A DNA stretch of 64,000 nucleotides, taken from the NCBI RefSeq assembly GCF_963666525.1, contig NZ_OY762905.1, positions 2,769,501 to 2,833,500 on the forward strand. The letters are read 5' to 3'. The translations under genes and the position numbers were made by a program. Under the pieces are notes generated by a model, which saw only the letters and a program-made list of their open reading frames with translations, was not told where the DNA came from and made no database searches. Numbering within the stretch: position 1 is the stretch's first letter; each line of letters opens with the position of its first letter. This stretch comes from an uncultured Cohaesibacter sp. (lineage in GTDB: Bacteria; Pseudomonadota; Alphaproteobacteria; Rhizobiales; Cohaesibacteraceae). This document shows, one piece after another, positions 55,744 to 64,000 of the stretch.

Positions 55744-56591
55744 TGGAAACCGAAAGCCGCGCCACGAAAAAGGGCCTGATCAAGGAAATCACGGCCGTCT
55801 CCAACCAGCATATCAAGGACATCCGGTCTCTTGAGCGTCGCAAGGTGCGCGCCGAAACCGGCCAGTTCATGGCCGAGGGGCTGCAGCTGGTCGCCTTCGC
55901 GCTGGAAGCTGGCTGGGACGCGGACATTCTGGTCTATGCCAAGAATATCAAGAGCCACGAGCTGGTGCAGCAGGTGGCTGCCAAGGTCTACGCCCGTGGC
56001 GGGCTCATTCTTGAGGTCTCCGAACAGGTGCTTTCCAAGCTGACCCACCGCGACAACCCGCAGCATGTCATCGGCGTCTTCCGTCAACGCATCGGTACGC
56101 TCGCAGATCTGACAAAGGACATGGCATCTGCTGGTGCCGACATGGCCGTGGCGCTCGAAGGGGTAAAGGATCCGGGCAATCTGGGGACGATCATCCGGAC
56201 GACCGACGCTGTCGGCGCCAGTGCCCTGTTGCTGATCGGCGAGACCACCGATCCATTCAGCCTCGAAGCCGTTCGCGCCACCATGGGGTCCATCTTCCAT
56301 GTGCCGCTCTACCGGGCCACTCGCGAGGAATTCCTGAGCTGGCGCAAGAGCTGGCCTGGCGAAATCGTCGGCACCCATCTCAAGGGCGCAGTCGATTATC
56401 GCACCGTCAAGCCGAAGGAACCGGTTTTGGTGATGATGGGCAACGAACAGTCGGGTCTGCCGGACGATTTTGCCGAGAGCTGCGATCATCTGGTCAAGAT
56501 CCCTATGGCTGGTCGGGCAGAGAGTCTCAATCTGGCCATCTCGACCGGCATCACCCTGTTTCGCCTGCGCGAAGGCAAACTGGGGCTTTAA
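55743..56591 (+). CDS. TrmH/SpoU family RNA 2'-O-methyltransferase
   Basis: The 282-residue protein has an N-terminal substrate-binding domain and a SPOUT catalytic domain with the three motifs: LEGVKDPGNLGTIIRTTDAV near 140, VLVMMGNEQSGLPDD near 224, and IPMAGRAESLNLAISTGITL near 253. It transfers a methyl group from SAM to a ribose 2'-OH of rRNA or tRNA; the exact site is not evident. Its start shares a base with the stop of the upstream methyltransferase gene. Confidence 0.9.
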   Translation: METESRATKKGLIKEITAVSNQHIKDIRSLERRKVRAETGQFMAEGLQLVAFALEAGWDADILVYAKNIKSHELVQQVAAKVYARGGLILEVSEQVLSKLTHRDNPQHVIGVFRQRIGTLADLTKDMASAGADMAVALEGVKDPGNLGTIIRTTDAVGASALLLIGETTDPFSLEAVRATMGSIFHVPLYRATREEFLSWRKSWPGEIVGTHLKGAVDYRTVKPKEPVLVMMGNEQSGLPDDFAESCDHLVKIPMAGRAESLNLAISTGITLFRLREGKLGL

Positions 56592-56646
56592 TCGTCAGGA
56601 TCGGCTTCCTATATGCTCAGGATTATCCCTTACAGAGGAAGCCGAC

Positions 56647-57291
56647 ATGACCCAACCCCTTCACATCGACATCGTCTCGGATGTTGTCTGCCCGTGGTGC
56701 GCCGTGGGTTACAACCAGCTGCGCGTGGCGCTGGAACGGCTGGGCCTTGAGGCCGAGATCCGCTGGCAGCCCTTCCAGCTCAATCCGGACATGGCGCCGG
56801 AGGGGCAGAATCTGGGCGAGCATTTGCGCGAGAAATATGGTGTTACTCCGGCGCAGAGCAAGCAGAACCGCGATCACATCACGCGGCTTGGTGCAGAGGT
56901 TGGTTTCCAGTTCCATTTCACCGACGACATGCGCATGTTCAACACCCATGATGCCCACCAACTCATCCACTGGGCCGGACTCTCAGGGCGCGATACCGAG
57001 GTCAAGCAGGCTTTTCAGAAAGCCTATTTCGCCGACGGGCTCGATATCAGCAATCGCGAAGTGCTGGTCGGGATTGTTGCCGATCTGGGCTTCGACGCCG
57101 ACGAGGCCCGCGCCATTCTGAGCGAGCAGCGCTACGACAGGGAAGTGCGTGAAGATATGGCTTTCTGGCGACAGCAGGGTGTCAACAGTGTGCCCGCCGT
57201 GATCATTGATCGCAAATATCTGGTGCCCGGTGCCGTTGGTGTCGAGCAATTCAGTAAGATACTGTCGGAAATGACCCGCCCGCGGGGATAA
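56647..57291 (+). CDS. DsbA family oxidoreductase (FrnE-like)
   Basis: The 214-residue cytosolic thioredoxin-fold protein has CPWC at residues 15-18 in DVVCPWCAVG and the cis-proline segment GVNSVPAVIIDRKYLVPGA near 180. The layout is that of FrnE/YwbO-like DsbA homologues, which act as cytosolic disulfide oxidoreductases or polyketide-type isomerases; 2-hydroxychromene-2-carboxylate isomerases are relatives but lack the CxxC. No signal peptide is present. The ATG at 56647 has AGAGGAAG. An upstream in-frame ATG inside the TrmH gene is not credible. Confidence 0.85.
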   Translation: MTQPLHIDIVSDVVCPWCAVGYNQLRVALERLGLEAEIRWQPFQLNPDMAPEGQNLGEHLREKYGVTPAQSKQNRDHITRLGAEVGFQFHFTDDMRMFNTHDAHQLIHWAGLSGRDTEVKQAFQKAYFADGLDISNREVLVGIVADLGFDADEARAILSEQRYDREVREDMAFWRQQGVNSVPAVIIDRKYLVPGAVGVEQFSKILSEMTRPRG

Positions 57292-57312
57292 CATCAGAAG
57301 CCACTTAAAGGA

Positions 57313-57338
57313 ACCCCCGCAAGTTTACGTGCGGGGGT
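57313..57338. terminator. Hairpin between convergent genes
   Basis: An 8-bp stem (ACCCCCGC at 57313-57320, GCGGGGGT at 57331-57338) lies between the DsbA-like gene and the leftward chemoreceptor. Read leftward it is followed by TTCCTTT, so it best serves the chemoreceptor transcript. Confidence 0.65.
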
Positions 57339-57360
57339 GCTCTGATGCTACTGCCCCTGT

Positions 57361-59364
57361 TTACGCCGCACGCACGGTTTCGAGGAACTTCTGCATCTGC
57401 TCCTTGAGGTCATGTGCCTGACTGGTCAGATTCTGCGAGGCGGAAAGCACCTGCGAGGCGCTGCTGCCGGTGCTGTTGGCCGTTTGCGCCACCTCCTGAA
57501 TGCTGGTCGACACATGGCTGGTGCCGGAAGACGCATTGACCACGGCCTGGGCGATCTCGCCTGTGGCATGGCCCTGTTCTTCGACTGCGGTGGCGATGGC
57601 TCCGGAGGATTTGCTGATCTCGCCTATGATTTCGGCGATGCTGCCGATGGCACCCACAGCCTGATCCGTGGTCAGCTGGATGTGGTTGATCTGCTGGCTG
57701 ATCTCTTCGGTCGCCTTGCTGGTCTGGTTGGCCAGTTCCTTGACCTCTGCCGCCACAACGGAAAAGCCCTTGCCTGCCTCTCCGGCTCGTGCCGCCTCGA
57801 TGGTGGCATTCAACGCCAGAAGGTTGGTCTGCTCGGCAATGCCCGAAATCAGATTGACGATGTCGCCAATGTGAAGAGCAGCCTTCTGCAGTTCACTGAC
57901 GATGCCCCGTGTGGTTTCGGCCTTGCCCGCCCCTTCCTGACTTTGTGATGCGGAATTGTCGACCAGGCGCTTGATGTCCCGGATGGAGGCTTCCAGTTCT
58001 TCCGCTGCGCTGGCGACATAGGAGACATTGGCCCCGGCTTCCTCGGCGGAGGAGGCAACCGATCTGGCCTGATCAGAGGTCTGTTCGGCCGAACGCTGCA
58101 ATTCGGAGGCGGTCTGCTGCAACTGGCTGGCCGAACTTGAAACCTCATTGACGATACCGCCGACGGAATGCTCGAACTGGTCGGCGAGCTGGGTCATCAT
58201 CGTCCGGCGTTCAGTCTGGGCGTTGGCCTCGCGCGTCTGCGCTTCTGCTTCCAGCGTCCGCCGCTTCATCAGCGCTGCTCGCAACAGCTCTGATGACCTC
58301 GCCATCTTGCCAATGGCATCCTTTCGTCCGGTATAGGGTATATCTATCTCCAGCTGATCCTGTGCCAGTCTGGCCAGAATGGTTTCACTGTCACCAATCA
58401 GGCGCTGCAGGGCACGCAGGCCGAAGACGCTGATACCGAGAGCGGCCAGCAGAATGCCGAGCGTACCAAGGCTGTAGATGAGCACCTGTTTCCAGGCCGT
58501 TGCCAGCTTCGCGGTTGCCAGTGCCTGACTGGCCTTGAAGGCTTCCTCGGTCAGCTGCAATGTGATCCTGTCATGGGCCTTTGCGGTGTTGGTCCACTGC
58601 TCGATGAGGCTGGCCGGCAGATGATCATGGTGCTGGATGATGCCGTCAAAGAAGCTCATGAAGGCCTTGCCATCATTGCTATCGAGGTATCGCGAATAGG
58701 CAGCGACAGCGTCGCGCGGACCATTGTCAGTGAACAGCGGTGCAAAATGGCTTTCCTGAAGCTGGCCGCGCAGGATGATGGAGATCTGGGCAAGATTGGC
58801 GGCTTTGGCCTCGAACACTGGCGGCACGACACTGCTGATCATGTTGTGGCTGTCGCGGATTTGCTGGCTGGCGAAATAGGCAAGCAGTTTGCCGGACAAT
58901 TCCGCGTCGGGGATGAGGGATGCCCCGCGCCGCATCAGCTTGTTGGCAAGGGCGGAAATGGGCTGAAGATATTTGACACCCAGTACGGGGGAAACATTGC
59001 CCTTGTCGATCTCGGCACGAAAGGCCGCCACATTCGACCGCATGCCTCTGAGCTCGTCCCTGATTTCCATCAGACCCGGATCATCGGATGCCAGAGCATC
59101 AAACTGCGCGAGAACCATGTCGTAGAGCTGATCGGTCTCATTGCGACGCGTGCTACGTTCACTCGGGGAGGAAAACACCTCACTGGGCAGGCCATCGGAC
59201 AGCTGCCCGCCAGCATTGCCGAGCGCGACGAGGTCGGTGGCATATTTCATTTGCTGGTAGTTTTGATAGGACTCATAGGACAGGAAGCCGCCCAGTCCCA
59301 GAATGGCCAATACCGGTATGGAAACTATCGCCGCAAGCAACCGGTTCAGCAAAAGATGTCTCAT
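57361..59364 (-). CDS. Methyl-accepting chemotaxis protein, NIT-like sensor
   Basis: The 667-residue chemoreceptor. Helix 1 is at about 8-30, an all-helical periplasmic region of about 260 residues follows, and helix 2 is at about 293-318. The sensor resembles the nitrate/nitrite-sensing (NIT) type in size, helical content and motif spacing (for example [14 protein letters not shown] near 50), a tentative assignment. HAMP and the signalling coil follow with the tip [20 protein letters not shown] near 508. The ATG at 59364 has GGGGA upstream; an upstream frame to 59439 is probably not translated. Confidence 0.9.
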   Translation of the reverse strand: MRHLLLNRLLAAIVSIPVLAILGLGGFLSYESYQNYQQMKYATDLVALGNAGGQLSDGLPSEVFSSPSERSTRRNETDQLYDMVLAQFDALASDDPGLMEIRDELRGMRSNVAAFRAEIDKGNVSPVLGVKYLQPISALANKLMRRGASLIPDAELSGKLLAYFASQQIRDSHNMISSVVPPVFEAKAANLAQISIILRGQLQESHFAPLFTDNGPRDAVAAYSRYLDSNDGKAFMSFFDGIIQHHDHLPASLIEQWTNTAKAHDRITLQLTEEAFKASQALATAKLATAWKQVLIYSLGTLGILLAALGISVFGLRALQRLIGDSETILARLAQDQLEIDIPYTGRKDAIGKMARSSELLRAALMKRRTLEAEAQTREANAQTERRTMMTQLADQFEHSVGGIVNEVSSSASQLQQTASELQRSAEQTSDQARSVASSAEEAGANVSYVASAAEELEASIRDIKRLVDNSASQSQEGAGKAETTRGIVSELQKAALHIGDIVNLISGIAEQTNLLALNATIEAARAGEAGKGFSVVAAEVKELANQTSKATEEISQQINHIQLTTDQAVGAIGSIAEIIGEISKSSGAIATAVEEQGHATGEIAQAVVNASSGTSHVSTSIQEVAQTANSTGSSASQVLSASQNLTSQAHDLKEQMQKFLETVRAA

Positions 59365-59838
59365 CCCATTTCCCCGACAGAAGTCTCGTGCCTGGGCCAC
59401 AGCGGCGGGCACGGAGAGTTTTAGGTAACGCTGCCCCATACGCTGGGATCATCCGGTTAAGGAAATCATAAGGCATTCGGGCATGAAACTGCACTTCGGG
59501 AGGCTGGCTTTCCGGGGTTTGCCAGTCGGACGCTTTCCCGGAGAATGGGGGAGCAGGTGCTGGACAAGTGAATTCAACAGTCTGAAATATCTTGAAAAAA
59601 CAGCAGAAAAGTCTCGCGTTACCCCAGACCGTCGAGGAAAGTGATCGCAGTGCGGAAAAATTGGTCGGCTGATGAATATAGAGGCGTAGCAACCTGAAAT
59701 AGTATCACATCGTGATACGGATTTATTCGTGTCTGTGAAGAAGTGCGCGTTCGTTGGGCGCAAAGCAGATCGTTTGAAGGAAAATTTTCCGTAACACAGG
59801 AAAATCTGCCCAACGTCAAATCAATCCTTGCAAGATCC
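59365..59838. other. Intergenic region upstream of the third chemoreceptor
   Basis: No gene supported. A perfect inverted repeat GTATCAC-ATC-GTGATAC lies at 59702-59718, about 340 bases upstream of the chemoreceptor start. Confidence 0.45.
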
Positions 59839-59868
59839 GGACAGCGCCGGGCGCTGTCCTTCTTTTCC
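59839..59868. terminator. Hairpin after uppP
   Basis: A 9-bp stem (GGACAGCGC at 59839-59847, GCGCTGTCC at 59851-59859) lies 24 bases past the leftward uppP stop. The T-rich run TTCTTTTCC is on the plus-strand side, so it is better as a plus-strand terminator, though it may work for uppP as well. Confidence 0.55.
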
Positions 59869-59882
59869 TGGTTGCCGGGGCG

Positions 59883-60689
59883 TCAGCCCACCACATAAAG
59901 CCCGATGAGTCCCAGTCCGCCGATGAGGATGCGCCAGATGGCAAACGGCATGAACCCGTGACGGGAGACAAAGTCGAGCAGCTGTCGAACGACGAAGACG
60001 GCGGCAATGAAGGCGGCAACGAAACCGATGCCGATGACGCCTGCCTCATCGAGGCTGATGATGTCCCGGTTCTTGTAGAGGTCGTAGGCAAACGCACCCG
60101 CCATGGTCGGCATGGCCAGGAAGAAGGAGAATTCCGCTGCCGATCGCTTGTCGGTACCCATCACCAGTGCGCCTGCAATCGTCGAGCCGGACCGCGACAT
60201 GCCCGGAATGAGGGCCAGACACTGGAACAGGCCGATCTTGAAGCACAGCGACAGCGGGTAGTCCATGATGTCCGTATAGCGTGGCTTGAGGTCGAGCCGG
60301 TCCACCCAGGCGAGCAGCACGCCGCCGATGATCAGCGTCGTGCAGATGAGCCGCGGGCTTTCGAACAGCACCTGCTTGATGAAGCCATGCAGGCTTGCCC
60401 CGAGCACGGCAGCGGGAAGAAAGGCCAGGAGGATGCCGATAACGAACATCCGCGCCTTGCGGCTGGTGGGAAGATCGATGGCGATCTTCAGGAGGCGATG
60501 AAAATAGACGGTCAGGATCGCCAGAATGGCACCGAGCTGGATCAGTACCTCGAAGGTCTTGCCATCATTGTGAAATCCAAGGAAGTGACCAGCCAGCAAT
60601 ATATGGCCGGTTGAGGACACGGGGAGAAACTCCGTCAGGCCTTCAATAAGCCCCAAAATGACGGCTTCGAAATATGTGGCAAGATCCAT
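59883..60689 (-). CDS. uppP: Undecaprenyl-diphosphate phosphatase
   Basis: The 268-residue membrane protein has both BacA/UppP signatures: [17 protein letters not shown] near residue 15 and [14 protein letters not shown] near 165, which supply the catalytic Glu, Ser, Arg and His. It recycles the C55 lipid carrier for cell-wall and O-antigen synthesis and gives some bacitracin resistance. The ATG at 60689 follows GGGAT; a possible ATG at 60731 adds an unlikely hydrophilic leader. Confidence 0.95.
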   Translation of the reverse strand: MDLATYFEAVILGLIEGLTEFLPVSSTGHILLAGHFLGFHNDGKTFEVLIQLGAILAILTVYFHRLLKIAIDLPTSRKARMFVIGILLAFLPAAVLGASLHGFIKQVLFESPRLICTTLIIGGVLLAWVDRLDLKPRYTDIMDYPLSLCFKIGLFQCLALIPGMSRSGSTIAGALVMGTDKRSAAEFSFFLAMPTMAGAFAYDLYKNRDIISLDEAGVIGIGFVAAFIAAVFVVRQLLDFVSRHGFMPFAIWRILIGGLGLIGLYVVG

Positions 60690-60898
60690 TTTTATCCCAA
60701 TCTTTTTCTGGCAGAAAAATATTTCTGCCACTATGTTCGCGTTCTACTCCCCGGACCGGGGCCAGCCTTGTAATGGACGCTTATAAGTCACGTCCATTAA
60801 ATAGCTGATAATCATTTCACACTTGAATGAACTGGCATCCACATTTTTGCCAGCTTTCTGCTCGACAAAGCATGAGGACGAAAGGAAACTCACGGGCA

Positions 60899-61591
60899 AT
60901 GCTTCTGCTCTATCACACCATGATGTCTGTTCCTTCGCGCTTTACACGCCTGATTTTGGCCGAATGTAAGGCAACGGCTGAATTAAAGGAAATTCTGCCC
61001 TGGGAACGGACGGAAGATTTCCTGCTGGTCAATCCGGCAGGCACAGTGCCTGTGCTGAGGGAAAATGACGGGCCGCCGGTCTGTGGTGCGATGACGATTG
61101 CGGAGTATCTGGACGAGACACGCGGCTATGCGCTTGGGGCTCGCCGTTTGATGCCCGATCATCCCAACCATCGCGCCGAAGTGCGCCGTCTGGTGCACTG
61201 GTTTCTGGTCAAGGCGGTGGATGAGAGCGCTGGTTTCTTCATCGAGGAGAAGGTCTACAAGCGCATGCGTCGCCCTAGCGAAGGGGGCGGTTCGCCTGAT
61301 TCGACCCTGCTCAGGGCTGCGCGGGCCAACTTGCGGATCCATCTCAATTATATTGCTTATCTGACCGAACGGCGCAAATGGCTGGCTGGCGAGAATTTCT
61401 CCTACGCCGATCTTGCCGCCGGGGCGATGCTGTCTTCCATCGACTATCTGGGAGAGGTGCCCTGGGAAAAGGAACCCATGGTCAAGGAATGGTATCAGCG
61501 CATCAAGTCGCGTCCGGCCTTCCGTCCGCTGCTCAATGACAGTCTCAAGGGCATTCCCCCGTCGAGCCATTACATGGATCTGGACTTCTAG
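60899..61591 (+). CDS. Glutathione S-transferase family protein
   Basis: The 230-residue protein has a thioredoxin-like N-terminal domain with NPAGTVPVLRENDG near 45 (the cis-Pro loop that holds glutathione) and AMTIAEYLDETRG near 66, then the helical C-terminal domain with LAGENFSYADLAAGAM near 185. No catalytic cysteine is visible at the N-terminus; the Ser of MMSVPSRFTRL may serve. The substrate is unknown. The start is uncertain between ATGs at 60872 and 60899; I prefer the latter because the domain begins there. Confidence 0.85.
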   Translation: MLLLYHTMMSVPSRFTRLILAECKATAELKEILPWERTEDFLLVNPAGTVPVLRENDGPPVCGAMTIAEYLDETRGYALGARRLMPDHPNHRAEVRRLVHWFLVKAVDESAGFFIEEKVYKRMRRPSEGGGSPDSTLLRAARANLRIHLNYIAYLTERRKWLAGENFSYADLAAGAMLSSIDYLGEVPWEKEPMVKEWYQRIKSRPAFRPLLNDSLKGIPPSSHYMDLDF

Positions 61592-61615
61592 GCATTTCTC
61601 CGACAATGATGGGGC

Positions 61616-62788
61616 ATGAGCGTGCCAAATCCGGATAAACAGGCGACTTTGAAGGCTTTCTTGGAAAGGGAGGCCGAGGCATTGGGCTTTGCCCGGATGC
61701 GGATCTGTCGTGCCGAGGATGCCGAAGACCGTGAGGTGACCCTCAGGCGCTTTGTCGGTGAGGGCTATCACGGCTCCATGGACTGGATGGAAGAGACGCT
61801 GCAACGGCGCGCCCACCCGGCCAACCTCTGGGACGAGGTCAAGTCGATCGTCATGCTCGGCTTCAACTATGGTCCCGATGAGGATCCGCGCCTGTTGCTG
61901 GCAAGCCCGGACAGGGCCAATATCTCGGTTTATGCCCGCCATCGCGATTATCACGACCTGATCAAGGGACGGCTCAAGCAGCTGTCGGCCAAACTGCTCT
62001 CGCGCCTGCGCGAGGGCCAGCCGGACGGTGCGATCAAGGTCTTCGTCGATACCGCGCCGGTGATGGAAAAACCGCTGGCCCAGCTTGCCGGTCTGGGCTG
62101 GCAGGGCAAGCACACCAATCTGGTCAGCCGCGAGCTTGGCTCATGGCTGTTTCTGGGCGCGATCTTCACCAATCTGGACCTGGCCCCTGATGGGCCGGAA
62201 AGCGATCACTGTGGCTCCTGTGTGGCCTGTCAACAAGCCTGCCCGACGGGGGCCTTCCCTCGGCCCTACCAGATTGATGCCCGGCGCTGCATTTCCTATC
62301 TTACCATCGAGAACAAAGGGCCTGTACCCCATGCGCTCCGCCGCGCCATCGGCAATCGCATCTATGGCTGCGACGACTGCCTTGCGGCCTGCCCGTGGAA
62401 CAAGTTTGCCGAGGCTGCGAGCGAGGCAAAGCTCAAGGCCCGTGAAGATCTCAAGGCACCCGCCCTTGCCGATTTCCTGGTGCTGGACGATACGGCCTTC
62501 CGGCAGCATTTTTCCGGCTCGCCGATCAAGCGCATCGGGCGCAACCGCTTTTTGCGGAACGTGCTGATAGCTGCGGGCAATGCGGGCAGGGGGGCGGATC
62601 TGGTCGGCAGGGTCATGCCGCATCTGGGCGATGCCGATCCGGTGGTGCGGGGCGCTGCCGTCTGGGCGCTTGGACAGTTGATGCATCAACAGGACTTTGC
62701 CCAACTGGCACAAGACCTGGGTGGTCCGGAACAAGATCCCGATGTAAAGGAAGAATGGCAATTGGCGCTGAAAGGAATGGCACAATGA
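61616..62788 (+). CDS. queG: Epoxyqueuosine reductase
   Basis: The 390-residue cobalamin-dependent iron-sulfur enzyme has the corrinoid-binding N-terminal part with VDTAPVMEKPLAQLAGLGW near 143 (Asp is the proposed catalytic residue), two [4Fe-4S] motifs CGSCVACQQACPTGAF near 200 and CDDCLAACPWNKFA near 255, and a short C-terminal HEAT-like region. It performs the last step of queuosine synthesis in tRNA, reducing epoxyqueuosine. It is 24 bases after the GST gene and overlaps the next gene by ATGA. Confidence 0.95.
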   Translation: MSVPNPDKQATLKAFLEREAEALGFARMRICRAEDAEDREVTLRRFVGEGYHGSMDWMEETLQRRAHPANLWDEVKSIVMLGFNYGPDEDPRLLLASPDRANISVYARHRDYHDLIKGRLKQLSAKLLSRLREGQPDGAIKVFVDTAPVMEKPLAQLAGLGWQGKHTNLVSRELGSWLFLGAIFTNLDLAPDGPESDHCGSCVACQQACPTGAFPRPYQIDARRCISYLTIENKGPVPHALRRAIGNRIYGCDDCLAACPWNKFAEAASEAKLKAREDLKAPALADFLVLDDTAFRQHFSGSPIKRIGRNRFLRNVLIAAGNAGRGADLVGRVMPHLGDADPVVRGAAVWALGQLMHQQDFAQLAQDLGGPEQDPDVKEEWQLALKGMAQ

Positions 62789-63663
62789 AACTGTTTATCT
62801 TCGGATATGGCTATAGCGCACGGGCGATCGCACGGGAGTTGTCTCCCGAATGCGACTGGGTTGCCGCAACGACCCGATCTGAAAGCAAGGCCGAAGCCAT
62901 GCGCGCCGACGATGTCGAGGCGATCCTGTTCGATGGGCAGACGCCTTCAGACCAGTTGAAAGCAACATTGGCCGAAGCGACCCATGTTCTGGTGTCCATC
63001 GCGCCGGGGGCGGACGGGGATCCTGTGCTCAACAGCCTGCTCGCCGAGCTCAAGGCCATGCCGTCGCTGCGCTGGATTGGCTATCTGTCAACCGTCGGGG
63101 TTTATGGCGACCACAAGGGGGTATGGGTTGACGAAGAGACGGAATGCCGGCCGGTATCGACGCGTTCGGTCCAGCGGGTTGCAGCCGAAGCCGCTTGGCA
63201 GACGCTGGCCGCCGAAATCGATGTCCCTCTCGGCATCTACCGGTTGGCAGGCATCTATGGTCCGGGGCGGAACCAGATGATCAAGCTCGATGCAGGTACC
63301 TGCCGCGCCATCAACAAACCCGGTCAGATGTTCAACCGCATTCATGTCGATGACATCGCCCTCGCCGTTTCCATCGCCGCCAGACGGCGCCACAAGGGCA
63401 TTCTCAATGTCGTGGATGATGAGCCGGCAGCACCGCAGGAGGTGGTCTATTTCTGTGCCGACCTGATGGGCCTGCCACGCCCGCAGGAGCAGACCTTCGA
63501 GGAAGCGGAGATGACCCCGATGGCCCGCAGCTTCTACGGCGAGAACAAGCGCTGCAGCAACATCCGTCTGCACGAACTGATCGGCGGCGTTCTGCGCTAT
63601 CCGACCTATCGCGAGGCATTTACGCATATGTGGCAAACGGATAGCTGGCAGGCGCAAAGCTGA
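62785..63663 (+). CDS. NAD(P)-binding Rossmann-fold protein (YeeZ-like SDR)
   Basis: The 292-residue atypical SDR has the dinucleotide motif MKLFIFGYGYSARAIAREL at the N-terminus and a middle region WIGYLSTVGVYGDHKG near 103, where the extended-SDR serine/tyrosine area is degenerate. YAGIYGPGR-like GIYGPGRNQMIKL follows near 165. Function is unknown; homologues are called YeeZ or sugar epimerase-like. It is translationally coupled to queG through ATGA at 62785-62788. Confidence 0.8.
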   Translation: MKLFIFGYGYSARAIARELSPECDWVAATTRSESKAEAMRADDVEAILFDGQTPSDQLKATLAEATHVLVSIAPGADGDPVLNSLLAELKAMPSLRWIGYLSTVGVYGDHKGVWVDEETECRPVSTRSVQRVAAEAAWQTLAAEIDVPLGIYRLAGIYGPGRNQMIKLDAGTCRAINKPGQMFNRIHVDDIALAVSIAARRRHKGILNVVDDEPAAPQEVVYFCADLMGLPRPQEQTFEEAEMTPMARSFYGENKRCSNIRLHELIGGVLRYPTYREAFTHMWQTDSWQAQS

Positions 63664-63793
63664 TCCCGATCTCTTGCAAGGAGCTATTGGCTTTGGAAGC
63701 CCTTTTGCAGCCATGCTCCGGGCAACAAGGCGCATCACTTTTCACAGGCAAAAGCTACGCTGTTAAAAAAGTGAAATAAAAACGCAAACGCCC

Positions 63794-63822
63794 TTGCCAA
63801 GTCGGTCAATAGGGATTAGACA
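63794..63822 (+). promoter_or_regulatory. Candidate promoter of tRNA-Arg
   Basis: TTGCCA (63794-63799) and TAGACA (63817-63822) are separated by 17 bases, 43 bases before the tRNA. Confidence 0.4.
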
Positions 63823-63865
63823 ACAGCCTCACTTGCCGAGCACAAATGAGCCGGCAAAGAGGGAA

Positions 63866-63942
63866 GCGCCCGTAGCTCAGCTGGATAGAGCACCAGACTA
63901 CGAATCTGGGGGTCAGAGGTTCGAATCCTTTCGGGCGCGCCA
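63866..63942 (+). tRNA. tRNA-Arg(ACG)
   Basis: A 77-nt tRNA. The acceptor stem GCGCCCG/CGGGCGC is at 63866-63872 and 63932-63938, the D arm contains AGCTCAGCTGGATAGAGC, and the anticodon loop CTACGAA gives ACG (modified to inosine at the wobble base). The T loop is GGTTCGAATCC and the 3' CCA is encoded at 63940-63942. No integrase follows within the window. Confidence 0.97.
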
Positions 63943-64000
63943 TCCTTCTTCTTTCTTTCCCCGAAAATTGAATTTTTATCACCTCCCAAAGATGGAACTG

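Noticed and set aside
63866-64000. Attachment site or island at tRNA-Arg
   Set aside because: Only 58 bases follow the tRNA before the window ends; no integrase or duplicated tRNA end is visible.

Overview
The window looks like chromosomal DNA from a motile, facultatively anaerobic alphaproteobacterium of the order Hyphomicrobiales (Rhizobiales). This rests on the DUF2852 protein at the left edge, an FMN-riboswitch-controlled RibN-type transporter, a BA14K-family protein, a fused MaoC-phosphotransacetylase followed by acetate kinase, three chemoreceptors and uniformly GC-rich coding sequence. A Cohaesibacter-like marine organism would fit, but that is a guess. I see no insertion sequence, prophage, CRISPR array or rRNA operon. 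Genes are dense and ordinary in composition, and the two tRNAs show no integrated element.

Layout. 1-13 kb: end of a DUF2852 gene, FMN riboswitch and ribN, a GH20 hexosaminidase, an NDUFA9-like protein, tRNA-Leu(CAG), a 0.9 kb region with a small secreted Cys/His-rich peptide, a CBS-domain protein with an ArsB/NhaD-type permease, mprF, and a DUF302 protein. 12.2-14.3 kb: first chemoreceptor. 14.3-21 kb: a CUT1 sugar ABC transporter operon with a cytosolic clan GH-A hydrolase, divergent from a LacI regulator. 21-25 kb: a glycyl radical enzyme (GRE) with its activase, followed convergently by an XRE-cupin regulator. 25-32 kb: a GntR regulator divergent from a TRAP transporter operon that also encodes a D-2-hydroxyacid dehydrogenase, a DapA-family lyase/aldolase and a PfkB kinase. 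32-45.4 kb: a divergent sugar regulon. Leftward it encodes a ribose-type ABC transporter, a DUF2291 lipoprotein, a fucose-isomerase-like enzyme and a DeoR regulator. Rightward it encodes a split transketolase and a glycerol-kinase-like FGGY kinase, then a phosphohexomutase and a UDP-glucose dehydrogenase-like gene. 45.8-52.3 kb: BA14K protein, MaoC-Pta, AckA, a nucleotide-sugar epimerase and malonyl-CoA decarboxylase. 52.7-64 kb: two more chemoreceptors, two RNA methyltransferases, a DsbA-family protein, UppP, a GST, QueG, a Rossmann-fold protein and tRNA-Arg(ACG).

How the parts work together. Three adjacent carbon-uptake modules (CUT1, TRAP, ribose-type ABC) each carry a local repressor and recognisable candidate operators. 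The GRE and Pta-AckA suggest oxygen-independent or overflow metabolism ending in acetyl-phosphate and ATP.

The two most interesting loci are the GRE and the 32-42 kb regulon. The GRE keeps the glycyl-radical and active-site cysteine motifs but lacks the glutamate of the usual Cys-x-Glu dehydratase/lyase signature. The gene set of the regulon implies an isomerase, then kinase, then two-subunit transketolase route for a sugar I cannot identify, analogous to the non-oxidative D-apiose pathway. All assignments come from reading the sequence; no database search was run.
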